Assembly (NCBI GenBank): GCA_963691705.1
Contig: OY829540.1
Location: 6,586,001-6,650,000 of the forward strand
Reading direction: 5' to 3'
Length of the DNA stretch: 64,000 nucleotides
From: Viola odorata
Taxonomy: Eukaryota > Streptophyta > Magnoliopsida > Malpighiales > Violaceae
Shown here: piece by piece, positions 37,481 to 48,489 of the stretch
Position numbering within the stretch: position 1 is the first letter of the stretch
How the letters are laid out: every line of letters begins with the position of its first letter
The notes under the pieces: generated by a model
Seen by the model: only the letters and a program-made list of their open reading frames with translations
Database searches by the model: none
Told to the model about the DNA's origin: nothing
Translations under genes and position numbers: made by a program

Positions 37481-37803
37481 AACTAAGTGGCCGTTTTTTT
37501 TATAAAAAAAAAACATGCAGAGGTATTATTAAGAGGAGTTGCCATGAAGATCATGGCAAAACCTGCCCAGAAACCAGCAGCCTGCTACAACCAGCAGCTG
37601 CACACGACCCTGCAACCTGCTACAACCAGCAGCTGCACACGACACACACAAAGCTAACTAACACCAGACCCAGCTAAAAACAACAACCAGACCCGACATC
37701 ACAGACAACGAAAGCAACTCAAGCAACTCAATCACACTCGCTGTTACAGCAACAACCATATGCTGTGCCACCAAACCAGAAAAAAACCAAAAGAAACAAC
37801 CTG

Positions 37804-40800
37804 TCAAGTATCCATATTAAGCAGGCCACTAATCCAAGCAGAAGACTGCATCATATCAGTCACGCTGTATGCAAAAGAGTGATCTTTGCTCTTCAACCAC
37901 CAATGCCATAGAGAGAATATCTTCTGAATACACCCGTGCTCCGTTGACTCCCTCTGTCTGAACACCATCTCATTTCGCTGCTTCCATATAGACCATATGA
38001 TCGCAAAGAACAGAGTAGTCCACATCTCCCCCGCATGCTTGCCTTCAGAAGGCTTAATATTCGTCCAAGACTGCCAAAGATCAGCTAAATCCCGAGGCTG
38101 ACACCACTTCACCCGAAGCCATCTCATAAAGAAATCCCACACTCCTCTAGAACTCTCGCACCGAAGGAAGAGGTGGGTGACATCCTCCGATCCTCTTCGA
38201 CACATGGGGTAGAAATTTCCACTCTCAGGGATCATGTTACGACTCTCAAGGAACTTCCTAGTAACAATTCTTTCCCTAAGCGATAGCCATAGGAAAAACT
38301 CCACCCGAAACGGAACCAAACCAATCCAGCAGGAGTGAAGCAGAGGCATTTTATCGAATTTCATCTCTTCCCAACACTTATATCCTGAGTGCACCGTGTA
38401 TTTCCCAGTTCTGTCCAATTCCCACCGCAACTCACTTAGCTGAATCCCCCTGCTAGGAGTTAGGAGACGATCACACAGGTTTGTCCACTCGTCAACTTCC
38501 CAACCGAATAGCCCTCTTCTCCACTCCCCGCGCCACCTCCATTCCTCCTCCCTCCATTCGCCGAACTCCTTAACCATCCCTTCCTGCTTCCTAGATAGAT
38601 GGTACAACCTAGGGTGCAGTAGAGCAAGAGGTTGTCTACCTACCCAAGGATCCCACCAGAAGCGAGTGGTATCCCCTTCGCCAACAGACATCGACAAATG
38701 ATCAGTCCACACTTGAAAGAAATCACTCCCCCTCCCGCACACTCCTAAAATATCCTTCCAAATTGGAGATATCCCAGCCCCCCTCATCCGCCACAAATCC
38801 CCAGCTGAACTAATACCGTATTGTTTTCGAATAATCTCCGCCCACTTCTTCCTACTTCCATCGATCAACTCCCAAACCCACTTAAATAACAACACCACGT
38901 TGCGCTCCTGCAGCTTCCCAATTCCCAATCCTCCAAGGGTCGTTGACCGAGTAACCTCTTCCCACTTCACCTTATGCAAACCCTTCTTATCCTCCTTACC
39001 ACTCCATAAGAAGCGACGCATCACCCCTTCACACTGATTCAGGACCTTTACAGGCATCCGGTAAATCGACATATTATAAATGGGTAAACTAGTGAGAACA
39101 TATTTAATCAAAGTCACCCGACCTCCCACTGAAAGGAGGTGGCCCTTCCAAGTAGCTAGTTTTTTCCGAACTTTTTGAACTAGGAATTGCCAACCCGAGA
39201 TCCTTTTTCTATTAAAACCCACCAAAGACCCTAGATATTTGAACGGGAGAGCTTCATATTTACAGCCAGCCCGGTTAGCCAAAATGGTTCCTATTTGGTC
39301 GCTTATATTAACCCCGACAAGGGTACTTTTGTGAAAATTCACTCTAAGACCAGAGTACGCGTCAAACCACCTCAGTATACCCTTCACTCCCTGTATTTCC
39401 TCCTCCTCATTGTTCACAAAAATTAAGGTATCGTCCGCAAATTGAAGATGTGACAGGTTCCAACCCGTAACAGGAGAACCTATTCCACGCAAGATCCCCA
39501 CCTCCTCTGCTCTGACAAACAACCTATGAAGACCCTCCGCCGCTATGTTGAACAAAAAAGGCGACATAGAACATCCCTGACGAAGACCCCTCCCCACTTC
39601 AAATTGCTCCGAAGGGGACCCATTAATCAGAACAGACACCTTGTTCGTACTAATACACTGACGAATCCAGCCCCTCTACTTAACTCCAAACCCCATTATG
39701 CGCATCACGTCATCTAAATAATCCCATTCAATGGAGTCGTATGCCTTCTCGAAATCCAACTTGAAAAGCAGCCCCTGCTGCTTACTAATCTGTAAGTGGT
39801 GAACAACCTCATTAGCGGTCATAACGCAATCCAAGGTATGTCGCCCCTTGATAAAACCATGTTGAGTCTCGCTAATCACAGAAACAATCACCTCACTGAG
39901 CCGCTTAGCCATAATTTTCGACACAACCTTATAAAAACTACTAACCAAACTAATCGGGCGGAAATCTTTGAACTGCTTAGCTTCAGGAATCTTAGGAATG
40001 AGCGTAAAAAACGAGGAGTTTGCCCCCGCCGGAAATTTCCCTTTCTTGAAAAATTCTTGGATCAACCTAGCAAAGTCACCCCCTATGATGCCCCACGCTT
40101 TCTGCAGGAAACGAAGGGAAAAACCATCAGGCCCAGGAGATTTCTGACCATCACACCCCTTCACCGCCTCCCACACTTCAGAATGAGTCACCTCTTTTTC
40201 CAAGCCTTCTGCTTCCTCCGGACTCAACTTTGAGAAACCCAAATCATGAATTTTTGGCCGATTCCAGTTAACCGCCTGGAAGAAATCCCCATAGTACTGG
40301 GCTGCCGCTCTTTTAATCTCCATCGGGGTGTGGAGAGTCGAGTTAGACGAAATAATCTCCCTAATTGAGTTCTTCCGCGCTATTATTTTAGCCATCTTAT
40401 GAAAATATGCCGTGTTCCGATCTCCGAAGACATTCCATTTCACTCTGTTTTTTTGCTGCCAAAGACTATCTGCCTTCTTCTGCTGCTCTCACATCTCATT
40501 CCTGACTTCGGAAAACTCTTCTTGCTCTTCCAAAGTCAGAGTCCGATTATCAGCAACACGATCCAATTCCTCGAATCTCGACTGCACCATACGTAAACTA
40601 GTCTCGACATTGCCAAAAACCTCTTTATTCCATGTCCGAATCTTCCTCTTTAGGAGTTTCATCTTCTGAATAACTCGAAATTCTCCAGGAAATTCCAAAC
40701 CTGCTTCCAACCACCATCCCGCTACCAAATCCTTGAACTCACTCTCCTCCCACCACATAGCCAAATCCCTAAAGGGTTTCGGACCCCAGTCAATCAACTC

Positions 40801-41488
40801 GCTTCTAAGGATCAGGGGAGCATGATCAGAGCCATTCCGATCTAAAGCCGAGAGCTCACAATCCCGAATACTATCCAACCAACCAGCTTGCACAAACATT
40901 CTATCTAATCTACTTCTACTGAAGGAGTTAGACCACGTATATCTCCTTCCCTCAAGCGGAATATCATGCAAACCGCACCTTTCTATCCACTCCTGAAAAG
41001 AAATCATACCTGGCGTATACCCTTCTCCATTGGAACGATCAGAGGGGGTGAGTGTCTCGTTAAAGTCCCCCGCTATCAAAACTGGGACCGTGCTGTTCCC
41101 TACTTTCATAGCTATCCTCCCATAGGACGTCACGTAAGGCTACAGTATTAGGAGCATATACATTAACCACCGCACATCTCAATCTGCTGTCAATCACTTC
41201 GCCCTCCATCCAAATAAATCTATCTCCTACCTCGGAATAATCCATTCGAAATGAACTTGAGTTCCACATCGTCACCAATCCACCCGACCTCCCTACTGCT
41301 GGCGCAAAGACCCACTTCGAATCATTACCTCCTCCTAACCCATTAATGAGGAAGTCGTCCACCACCTCCCTTTTACTCTCTTGAAGTAGACAAAACGTAA
41401 CCTGGCCACCACTAATTAAGTTCTTAATAAAAAGCTTCTTTCTTCTCGACATCAAACCCCTGCTGTTCCATGAAAACACTTGGACCAT
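37804..41488 (-). pseudogene. L1 ORF2 (endonuclease, reverse transcriptase, zinc-finger C-terminus), broken
   Basis: Starts MVQVFSWNSRGLMSRRKK, the APE-type endonuclease, with LLQESK and later AGDFNETL and GSDHAPLIL motifs. Reverse transcriptase follows: KSPGPDGFSLRFLQKAW, FRPISLVSSFYKVVSKIMAK, FKLDFEKAYDSIEWDYL, then LRQGCSMSPFLFNI and the catalytic FADDTLIF. A C-terminal zf-RVT region contains YPMCRRGSEDVTHLFLRCES. Lesions: a one-base frameshift near 41130, an in-frame TGA at 40491-40489, and an in-frame TAG at 39678-39676. The two stops are single transitions from expected codons (CGA to TGA, TGG to TAG). Confidence 0.93.
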
Positions 41489-41655
41489 TGGAAATAAACT
41501 AACCTCGCAAGACTAACCCCTTAGCTGTGGATGTTATCCAATTCCACTCCAAATCTCTCCCTGTCAAAGATCCGAAGGGCATCCTCATTTACCCGATCCG
41601 TGAGTGCCATTATACGCCCGACCTCCCACATTTTCGTCTTTACCATAATGGTCTC

Positions 41656-43068
41656 TCACAATCTGTTCATGGCTGTAATTTCGCTGTCTTCTGCTCGATA
41701 CACATCCCTCAATGTTTTTGCCGAATTACTGGCTGTGTGGAGACTCCCTGTGGCAGCCTTGATCCGCTTCACTTTCTTGTCCTTTCGTCTCCGAGTAATT
41801 AAGGGAAAATCCCTCCTCTCAATCTCAGCCGCATCCTTAGGCTCCTCCTCTTCATCCCGCTTTCCTAATTCGCCAGTAGCAGCTGTGCTAAGGTGATCAT
41901 CCTCTGCCCTCTCTGAGGCTTCCACCTCCTCACCCTCTTGTAAGTCCAACTCCTCATCCGAATCCTCCTCTGTCGATTCAGCCCCATACCTCCACTCAAA
42001 ATTAGATAGCAGCCCCTGCATGGGCTCCTCGCAGCAGCTCACCTCGTACACCTTATTCCCTAGCTTCACCCTTACTACGCCCATAACTTGTAGCTGGTTC
42101 GTAGAGATTAGGAATCTAGCCATGTCCAGCCTCCTCCGATTTAAGGTGATGTCGTCCACCACCACAAGGTTCCCCCATTGGGCTCCTATCTTTCCGAATG
42201 TCTCGATGCCCCAACTTTGCACCGGAATTCCCGTACAGTGGACCCAAACTAGCCTTCCAGATTGTGACAACTCCTCTGTCCAGGGTACCATCCTAGAGAA
42301 CAGGCGACAGTTGCCCTTATTAATGTTGTTGGTAGCGTCTTCAATAGCTTCCTTCTTGTCAAATTCCACCCATATCAAACCTCGTCCTAACACTCTTGAT
42401 TCGCAATGCCACCCCTTCTCGGATAGCAGTTCGCTAATATCAGGGTAATCCTCAATCCTACGAAGAACACCAATTACGCTTCGCTCCAGCCATTCTTGGT
42501 TTTCAGCCGGAATAGACAGCTCCACTGTCACTCCCTCTCCTCCGTTCTCTGCTACTCCTTCCTTTACATGAGCCAAATCTCTTCCTGCTTGCGGATCATC
42601 CTGTCTTGGTGTCTCTTTATCGTTGGGCAGCCTTGATTTTCCAACAGATGGCCACACCGACCCATTACCGTCTGTTTTACGACCTCCCATCCGTTTGTTC
42701 ACAATTGGCCACTGTTTACCTGGCCCTTCTTTGTTGCTCTTTTTCTCCTCTGAATGCGATTTTCCTAGGTCAAAAACCTTCCTCATATTGCGGCCTATAT
42801 TCGCCCTAATAGCAGACGCGCCAATGAATTGTCTATCTAGGGCAATCTCCATGTCTATCTTGTTTTCCACCCAGTCGAAGCGAACAAACCCAAAACGCAT
42901 CCCCCGTTTATTCCTTCTCATCGGAATGAACACGTCTGACACTCTACCGAACGGAGGTAACCTCCAGCGCTGCGTAATCAGATATCTAAGGGCTCGTTGA
43001 TCTATATGCTGTGGTAGATGTTCCATGTAAAAAGTGATGTCCATAGCCTCTGATTTAGGACCTCCCAT
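41656..43068 (-). CDS. L1 ORF1 protein (RRM-type RNA-binding), 470 aa, intact
   Basis: One open frame. The N-terminal RRM-like domain includes FYMEHLPQHIDQ, FGRVSDVFIPMRR and RNP1-like MRFGFVRFDW (residues about 12-70). A charged linker follows, then a second folded region resembling the DUF4283-type part of plant retroelement gag proteins (GRGLIWVEFDKKEAIEDATN, LVWVHCTGIPVQSWGIETF). The tail is rich in Glu and Lys, with no zinc knuckle. ORF1 proteins coat LINE RNA. The frame remains open although ORF2 is broken. Confidence 0.88.
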   Translation of the reverse strand: MGGPKSEAMDITFYMEHLPQHIDQRALRYLITQRWRLPPFGRVSDVFIPMRRNKRGMRFGFVRFDWVENKIDMEIALDRQFIGASAIRANIGRNMRKVFDLGKSHSEEKKSNKEGPGKQWPIVNKRMGGRKTDGNGSVWPSVGKSRLPNDKETPRQDDPQAGRDLAHVKEGVAENGGEGVTVELSIPAENQEWLERSVIGVLRRIEDYPDISELLSEKGWHCESRVLGRGLIWVEFDKKEAIEDATNNINKGNCRLFSRMVPWTEELSQSGRLVWVHCTGIPVQSWGIETFGKIGAQWGNLVVVDDITLNRRRLDMARFLISTNQLQVMGVVRVKLGNKVYEVSCCEEPMQGLLSNFEWRYGAESTEEDSDEELDLQEGEEVEASERAEDDHLSTAATGELGKRDEEEEPKDAAEIERRDFPLITRRRKDKKVKRIKAATGSLHTASNSAKTLRDVYRAEDSEITAMNRL

Positions 43069-43268
43069 CGAATTATCACTAAGAAACGAAAAAGAAATAT
43101 CACCCCGGTCACAGTGGGTGATCCGGTGTCTAGGAAGGCCTCCGACAGCAGTGGGCTGACCGGAAGGGAAGCGTTGTGCGACCTTACGAACCTAAATTGC
43201 GGAGCTCTTTTTGAAACCCAATTCAAATTTTGCTAAAAGACAGTCTCCGCCATAACTAAGTGGCCGTT

Positions 43269-44823
43269 GAGAGGCTGCTTTCCTATCCCTTTTCTTTAAT
43301 TTCTTAGTTACTTGCTGTTGTTTCTTCCACCTATAATATGGGGCACAAAATTCTTTTATAAGTACTGTCTGAAAATGACTAAGCAATCAAACGTCAAATG
43401 TTGATTTGATTACCATTAATGTTTTGCTAAGTCCCCTTTCTTTTATTTTCAAAGTGACCATCCAATCCAACAAGGATATAGAAAAGAAATAGAGCTCTAA
43501 TTTTCTAGTATTCGAATTTAAATATACTAAGTAAAGGACAAATTCTAAAATCAGAAAAAAACCCATATATACTGTTTATTTGCATTTGAATCTGGTACAA
43601 ATTGAACTCCAAATATACAAATTCAAATACAGCTGGACCCGTCTCGTTCCCTCAACTTTGAACTCCAAAAATACGAGAGAATTCGATTTTCTTTTTCAAC
43701 ATCTTTTGGCCCATCTCCCTTTGCACCAAGTTGTTTTTATTTTTTCACAGAAAGGGGTGAAATTTCAACCAGTGTCTTTACTGTTATTTTTATTATTATT
43801 TTAGAATACAGAATTTTAAAATTTCTGAAATGTTACTTAAATCGATCTCAACACGGTGGGGTGTGGATTAATTTAGCTAAAAAGAAATTCAAAGAATACT
43901 CCATAAGACATTTGAAGTAGGTTTTTCTTTATCATTACAATCAAGTCCGATGCTTGTATACGTTTGTGTATGCAAGGGGATGTTAAATGTAATTTTTTTT
44001 TTGATTAAAATTATCCGATTTCCGATCACTATATTGGGTGTCGATTATTCTAAATTTAAATTGAGTAGGACCCTGAGAGGTCGCAAAGTTCTCCCTCACA
44101 AATTTTAACATAGCTGCATACCTAAAGACTCGAACCAGAGATCTCTAATTAAATTAGAGCAATTCTTACCGGTTGATGTAAGTGATTTTGTGTGGGATGT
44201 TAAATGTTAATGCCAACCGACCCTCGAATTGGAACTTTAAAGACCGAAATATTTGGTTTGATCATGTTGGATAGGCAGATAGCTTGGTAGTAACTAAATC
44301 TAATTCGAACAATAAATAAGTCAACTATACTCTCCTCACGGTTTGTGGTTTCCTTTTTTTTTTTTCTTTTCAAATCAATAAGTATGCCCAACATCTTAAA
44401 AAAACGAAATTAGTTCATTTCATGCTATTAAATTAAGGAATGAATGGTTGATTTGTTCGAAAGAAACTCCGTATTTATAAGTGAAGTTACAATTTAAACC
44501 CCATGAATAGAAAAAATTATATTGAATAAGTTTCTTTATTTAGGATCCTTAGCTGCACCAACAAAATAGGTAAAAGGATTTATGGAACTGGACCCGTGTA
44601 TAGCAATGAGCGGTGAAATGCGGCAAAAAATATTGATAGCAGCTAAGAAATTGGCAGTTGGGTTGGTTGATGCAGAATTTAAAGCTCTCAATCATCCAAA
44701 GAAGATCCAAACCCCAACTTTAGTCCTATAAAACCCAAGCCCATGCCAATGTCACTAACAGCAACATACATCAATTGAGATTTGATTTCCTATCACATTT
44801 TTTTCTTCTAATTCTCCTAAAAA
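43269..44823. other. MLP423 promoter side of the split intergenic region
   Basis: AT-rich. GACTCGAACCAGAGATC near 44131 belongs to a common plant repeat style but lacks boundaries I can define. No gene seen. Confidence 0.5.
44727..44733 (+). promoter_or_regulatory. TATA box of the MLP423-like gene
   Basis: TATAAAA 91 bp before the ATG at 44824, leaving a leader of about 60 bp if transcription starts some 30 bp downstream. Confidence 0.6.
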
Positions 44824-45945
44824 ATGGCCTTAGAAGGAACAATTGAGATAGAAGTTGAGGTTAAGTCCCCACCTGAGAAGTTCTGGAATGCCCTTAGAGA
44901 CTCCACCACCCTCTTCCCCAAAGCATTTCCTGAGCAATACAAAGCCATTGAAGTACTTGAAGGTGATGGCAAAGCAGCTGGCTCCGTTCGTCTCATCAAG
45001 TATGCCGATGGTATGACAATGACCTCTTTTAAATGTTCAGCATATCACTCTTTGAATTTTGTTACATATATAATGTACAAATGAAATTAGTAGTGTCTAA
45101 CTCAAAAACTAGTATTTTACTCTTTTTTTATATATAAACTTATAGAAAGTGAACTGAATTACAAGTCGTTCGGTATTAAATCAAGATTAATTAGTTGACC
45201 GTATATAAAATGTGTGATTTTGGGTTTGCTAAAATGATCGCCTTTTTATTAATGCAACTAGTAGAGTGAAACATGAGATTTTATATTTTCTGATCTGCGA
45301 GAAATATCATTACGCTGCAAGCTCATTAATTTTAAATCAATATCGACTAATGTAAACACTAAACTACATTACTAAATCAATATTAATTACTTAGAACCAT
45401 AAAATGAGTGGCTTGGGCGCGACTAGTAGACCGAAACTTAACACTTAATAATTTGTATGAGTTGTAAGTTGATTGGTTCCAAATTAGCATCAACCAATCG
45501 GTCGAACCATTATTCTTGATTTCCAATAATACCCTATTTTTGTAATGATCTGAAAATTCTCAAGATTATGACCTTCATTAAGTACATTCTTGATGTGATT
45601 AGGATTGCAATGTAGTAGAGTTCTTGATTTTGTTAATTAATTAAGCATTAATTCTTGGTTAATTTCGCAGGTTCTCCACTCGCATCGGAATCGAAAGAGA
45701 AGATTGATGCTGTAGATGAGGAGAATAAGGTGGTGAGTTACAGTGTGGTTGGTGGCGATCTCCAGAAATACTGCAAGCGTTTCCATGGGAAGATTTCAAT
45801 CTCCGCAAAAGGAGAAGGGAGCGTGGCGAAGTGGAACTGTGACTATGAGAAGGTGAGCGACGACCATGAAGTTCCGCACATCATTAAGGATTTTGTGGCT
45901 AAGAACTTCGCTGAGGTTGATGAACTACTGCTCAATCAAGCATAG
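44824..45945 (+). CDS. MLP423-like: MLP-like protein 423 (Bet v 1 / PR-10 superfamily), complete
   Basis: Exons 44824-45010 and 45671-45945, with a 660-bp GT-AG intron splitting a Gly codon. The intron position is typical of this family. The protein is 153 aa, the expected size (about 155). It starts MALEGTIEIEVEVKSPPEKF and includes ALRDSTTLFPKAFPEQYKAI, the glycine-loop region EGDGKAAGSVRLIKYADG, KEKIDAVDEENKVVSYSVVG and the C-terminal helix HIIKDFVAKNFAEVDELLL. Bet v 1 folds form a hydrophobic pocket for ligands such as steroids or cytokinins; MLPs are cytosolic and linked to stress responses, but the ligand here is unknown. No lesions. Confidence 0.95.
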
Positions 45946-46385
45946 GTTAATCAATGCCTATTGCGGCCATTTCCCATCTATATCTGTGTTTCTGGTGTTT
46001 TTTTATATCTATTATTATGGCGTTTAAATAATGTGGAGCCCTACTCTGCCCTTGTCCATGTTCTTCTTCTTTATTTAGTTTGGGTCTATGTATTACCTTG
46101 TCACCTATATACGTTTTTTTCATAATATAAGATGGGAAAGTTTTTTTAAGTTTATGGAGGATAAGTTTGGTCGAAAGAAAAGAGGAAAAAAATAATTGAT
46201 GGCACACCAACTTGTTGGACCATCATAGAGCATTCAATTGTTGAACTACCGCCACCTCTGCTAGAGGTATCTAAGACGGTATCTCCCTGCCAAATTCTAG
46301 TGGGCTTGGGCCATTAAAATTCAAATAATAGGATAAGCCCCGTAAAGATGGGCTAAACTAAGTAAATCATTAGGAGTGAAGTTGG
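45946..46385. other. MLP423 3' flank and U2 downstream flank
   Basis: Carries the MLP423 3' UTR. No gene. A weak snRNA 3'-box-like string (AGTTTAG on the minus strand near 46360) lies about 20-30 nt past the U2 end, but the match to the plant consensus is poor. Confidence 0.45.
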
Positions 46386-46580
46386 AGGGGTGCGCCAGGC
46401 CAATGCAGTAGTGCAACGCAGAGGCGACGCGAAAGAGCCCCAGTAGCAAGCTACTGTGGTGAGCACTCCCCCTTAAAAGATTAATTTAATATCGTGTGGA
46501 CCAATAGCCCACATATCAGATATTAAACTGATAAGAACAGATACTACACTTGATCTTAGCCAAAAGGCCGAGAAAGGTAT
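46386..46580 (-). ncRNA. U2: U2 spliceosomal snRNA gene
   Basis: The minus strand begins ATACCTTTCTCGGCCTTTTG at 46580 and continues with GCTAAGATCAAGTGTAGTAT, the invariant U2 5' region. This includes the GTAGTA branch-site-pairing element at 46547-46542. CAGTTTAATATCTGATATGT, loop IIb and CGTTGCACTACTGCATTGGC, then CTGGCGCACCCC complete a ~195-nt U2 of plant length. A 3' stem (CAGTAGC TT GCTACTG) differs from the common plant sequence but pairs perfectly. The Sm site reads ATCTTTTAA where plants normally have ATTTTTTGA, an odd change in an essential site. U2 pairs with intron branch points in the major spliceosome. The promoter elements are intact, so it may be expressed. Confidence 0.95.
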
Positions 46581-46605
46581 GAGTATTCAATAGTTGCGCC
46601 TCCCA

Positions 46606-46612
46606 TTTTATA
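46606..46612 (-). promoter_or_regulatory. TATA box of the U2 gene
   Basis: TATAAAA on the minus strand, 26-32 bp before the U2 first base, the standard plant snRNA position. Confidence 0.9.
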
Positions 46613-46645
46613 CCTCTCGCCCCTACTCTGCCAGCCTCTCTCTTT

Positions 46646-46656
46646 CGATGTGGTAC
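46646..46656 (-). promoter_or_regulatory. Upstream sequence element (USE) of the U2 gene
   Basis: GTACCACATCG on the minus strand matches the plant snRNA USE (RTCCCACATCG) at 10 of 11 positions. It is separated from the TATA box by 33 bp, the spacing that specifies RNA polymerase II rather than III. Confidence 0.9.
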
Positions 46657-46707
46657 AGAAAACAAGCTCAAAACACACAACGCAACTTTGTCACTTATGA
46701 TATAGAT

Positions 46708-47275
46708 AAGCTGAGGGAACAACATCAGCTGGCTGTTCAGATTCGAAGCATCAAGACGAGAGTAAAAGCATTTGGGTTACTTTCTCCAGATCGTTTACCT
46801 TCATCGAACTTTTAAGAGCTGCGATGGAAGGATTTGGGGGGGGCAACGGATGTACCAGCTGCTACTCAAGAGGATAGAATCGATGAACGAGCTCCAACTA
46901 GTTGGTGCACTCAGGAAGCATCTGCAAAATAAGAGGTATGTCATTGTCTTTGATGATGTGTGGAGTGTGGATGCATGGGAACCAATAAAGTGTGCATTTC
47001 CTGATCATAACCTTGGAAGTAGGATTATGTTTACGACACGTATACACAAATTACCTGCATCTATAGAGAATCCTAGTCGCACCTACCATCTCAAGCATTT
47101 ACCAGCAGGAGAGGCTTGGGACCTTTTCTGTAAGAAAGCCTTTAGGGGAGAACAGGACTGTGTCTGTCCTGAGGAACTGAAGGAGTTATCTCGAAGAATC
47201 TTGAAGAAGTGTGAGGGACTGCCACTTGCAATTGTCGCGATAGGAGGCCTGTTGTCTAAGAACAAGCACATTTTT
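46708..47275 (+). pseudogene. Truncated copy of the neighbouring NLR gene
   Basis: Two segments match the NLR at 48490-51289 almost base for base. Positions 46708-46769 match the end of the coiled-coil region (AAGCTGAGGGAACAACATCA); 46770-47275 match the NB-ARC from TTGGGTTACT to the GLPLA region. The ~290 bp between them in the longer gene, with the P-loop, is missing and the ends are fused out of frame. The part encoding VIVFDDVWSVDAWE and CEGLPLAIVAIGGLL is still readable. Homology stops after KNKHIF. The coiled-coil segment keeps CAA at the codon that is TAA in the longer copy. It cannot make a working receptor. Confidence 0.9.
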
Positions 47276-47571
47276 GTCACGTGCCAAACAAGCAACTGTG
47301 ACTGGAACCAGCAGAAGAGAAGAAGAACAGGAAGAAGAATGGTCTGTGAGAATACTCTTAACACAGAACCAGAGAACAAGAGATAGAAGAGATGGCGGAA
47401 GCGTGAGGATGGGAGCCAAGATGAGAAATGGAAGAAGATACTAAACAGAACTTGTAAACGGAATTGATAAGAACAGAAAAGTGGTAAACAGAATTCATTG
47501 AATTCTGGCTTTGTTCATTGAACAGCAATTGTAAATGATCATTGATGATTTGCCTTTACAGATTATACCTC
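47276..47571. other. Filler of unknown origin between the two duplicated segments
   Basis: Not homologous to the longer NLR. GAGAATACTCTTAACA near 47350 looks like an LTR end (TGTTAAGAGTATTC on the minus strand), but no second end was found. Confidence 0.35.
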
Positions 47572-47815
47572 TATTTGGTAGACTTGGTTTTAAAGTTTAC
47601 TTTTTCAAGGAAAATAGTGTATTCTTCTCTCATAAAAAAGGATGAAACCTAAAGAAAACTCAAATTCATATGGTATATATTTATTATAATTTTAAACTAT
47701 ATATATAAACTTAACTATTTTTATATTCGAATTAGACAATTAAATTAGAGAATTAATCCAAACATTTCCAACTCCCCGTACCACCACAAAACGTAAAGAA
47801 AACTCGTGGATGATT
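47572..47815. repeat. 244-bp direct repeat, copy 1
   Basis: Identical by eye to 53924-54169 except for one TA unit in a TATATATA run. It starts TATTTGGTAGACTTGG and ends AACTCGTGGATGATT. The other copy lies inside intron 3 of the first WAT1 gene. The ends are not inverted repeats, so duplication fits better than a MITE. Confidence 0.93.
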
Positions 47816-48489
47816 TAGTGATTCTGGTAATGAGAGAATTGGGATTCTCTCGTCAAACATGATTGGTGCAGCCATGGCTGCTTTTTTGTCATCACTCTTC
47901 GTGTAAACAAAGTAATTAGTGTTGGTGAAAGCTTTATAAGTGCAAGATATAAAGCTTTATAATGGTACTAGAGCTGTCAGGGATTTCCATTGCCAGACAA
48001 TCGCAACTAACAATGCATCCTCGTGGCATTAATCCGATAATCTTTTCTTTCTTTTTTACTCTTTTCTTTTTGACATAGAGATGTAGCTAACAAGATTAGA
48101 AGTCCAAACTTTATCCTCGCAGGAAGTGTTACTTAGCTATCATCAATTATCGTCTCTTTACAACCAAATACAGCAATTTTGTTCTGAAAACTGTATAACG
48201 ATTCAACGGCCCTAAACACTCCTTAAAGTGGACGAACCAAATTTGGTCACATAGGAAAGAGAACCTAGGCCACATGGCGGGCCACCCCTGGTGAGTCTGT
48301 CGAGAAACAAGTCAAAAAGTCAAAGGAGGACCTAGCAAGCAAAGAGAACTTAAGTGACTGAGTTGTCTACTGGTTTTTCTTCACAGATAGCAAAGACAGT
48401 TCACCAAAGGAAGAGATTTCACCGAAAATTGGGGTAGCGGCGGAGGAAGATTAGATCCATTGTTGATCCTTGAACAGTTTGAGCAATAG
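47816..48489. other. NLR upstream region with two W-boxes
   Basis: Promoter region of the NLR gene. Two AGTCAA elements (W-box TTGACT on the minus strand) lie at 48310-48315 and 48318-48323, about 170 bp before the ATG. WRKY factors bind such paired boxes in defence genes. No other gene seen. Confidence 0.5.
48310..48323. promoter_or_regulatory. Tandem W-box pair upstream of the NLR
   Basis: Two TTGACT motifs (minus strand) 8 bp apart start to start. The W-box core is TTGACY; use here is inferred from position. Confidence 0.5.

Larger units (their letters stand above)
37496..43253 (-). mobile_element. L1-type LINE, nearly full length, 5.8 kb
   Basis: Flanked by a perfect 15-bp duplication AACTAAGTGGCCGTT (37481-37495 and 43254-43268), typical of target-primed reverse transcription. 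The element reads on the minus strand: 5' UTR 43253-43069, ORF1 43068-41656, about 167 bp spacer, ORF2 region 41488-37804, 3' UTR 37803-37496 with a short A tail (T run on the plus strand next to the left TSD). The 3' UTR carries a 28-bp sequence twice (37581-37608 and 37616-37643, CCTGCTACAACCAGCAGCTG at their start). ORF2 has three visible lesions, so the copy cannot move by itself, but the exact TSD points to a fairly recent insertion. Confidence 0.96.

Noticed and set aside
46594..46815. Small open frame next to U2 as a gene
   Set aside because: It is the U2 promoter fused to a fragment of the duplicated NLR; no independent homology.
47340..47360. Copia LTR end in the filler between duplicated segments
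   Set aside because: Only one possible end; no partner, TSD or internal sequence.
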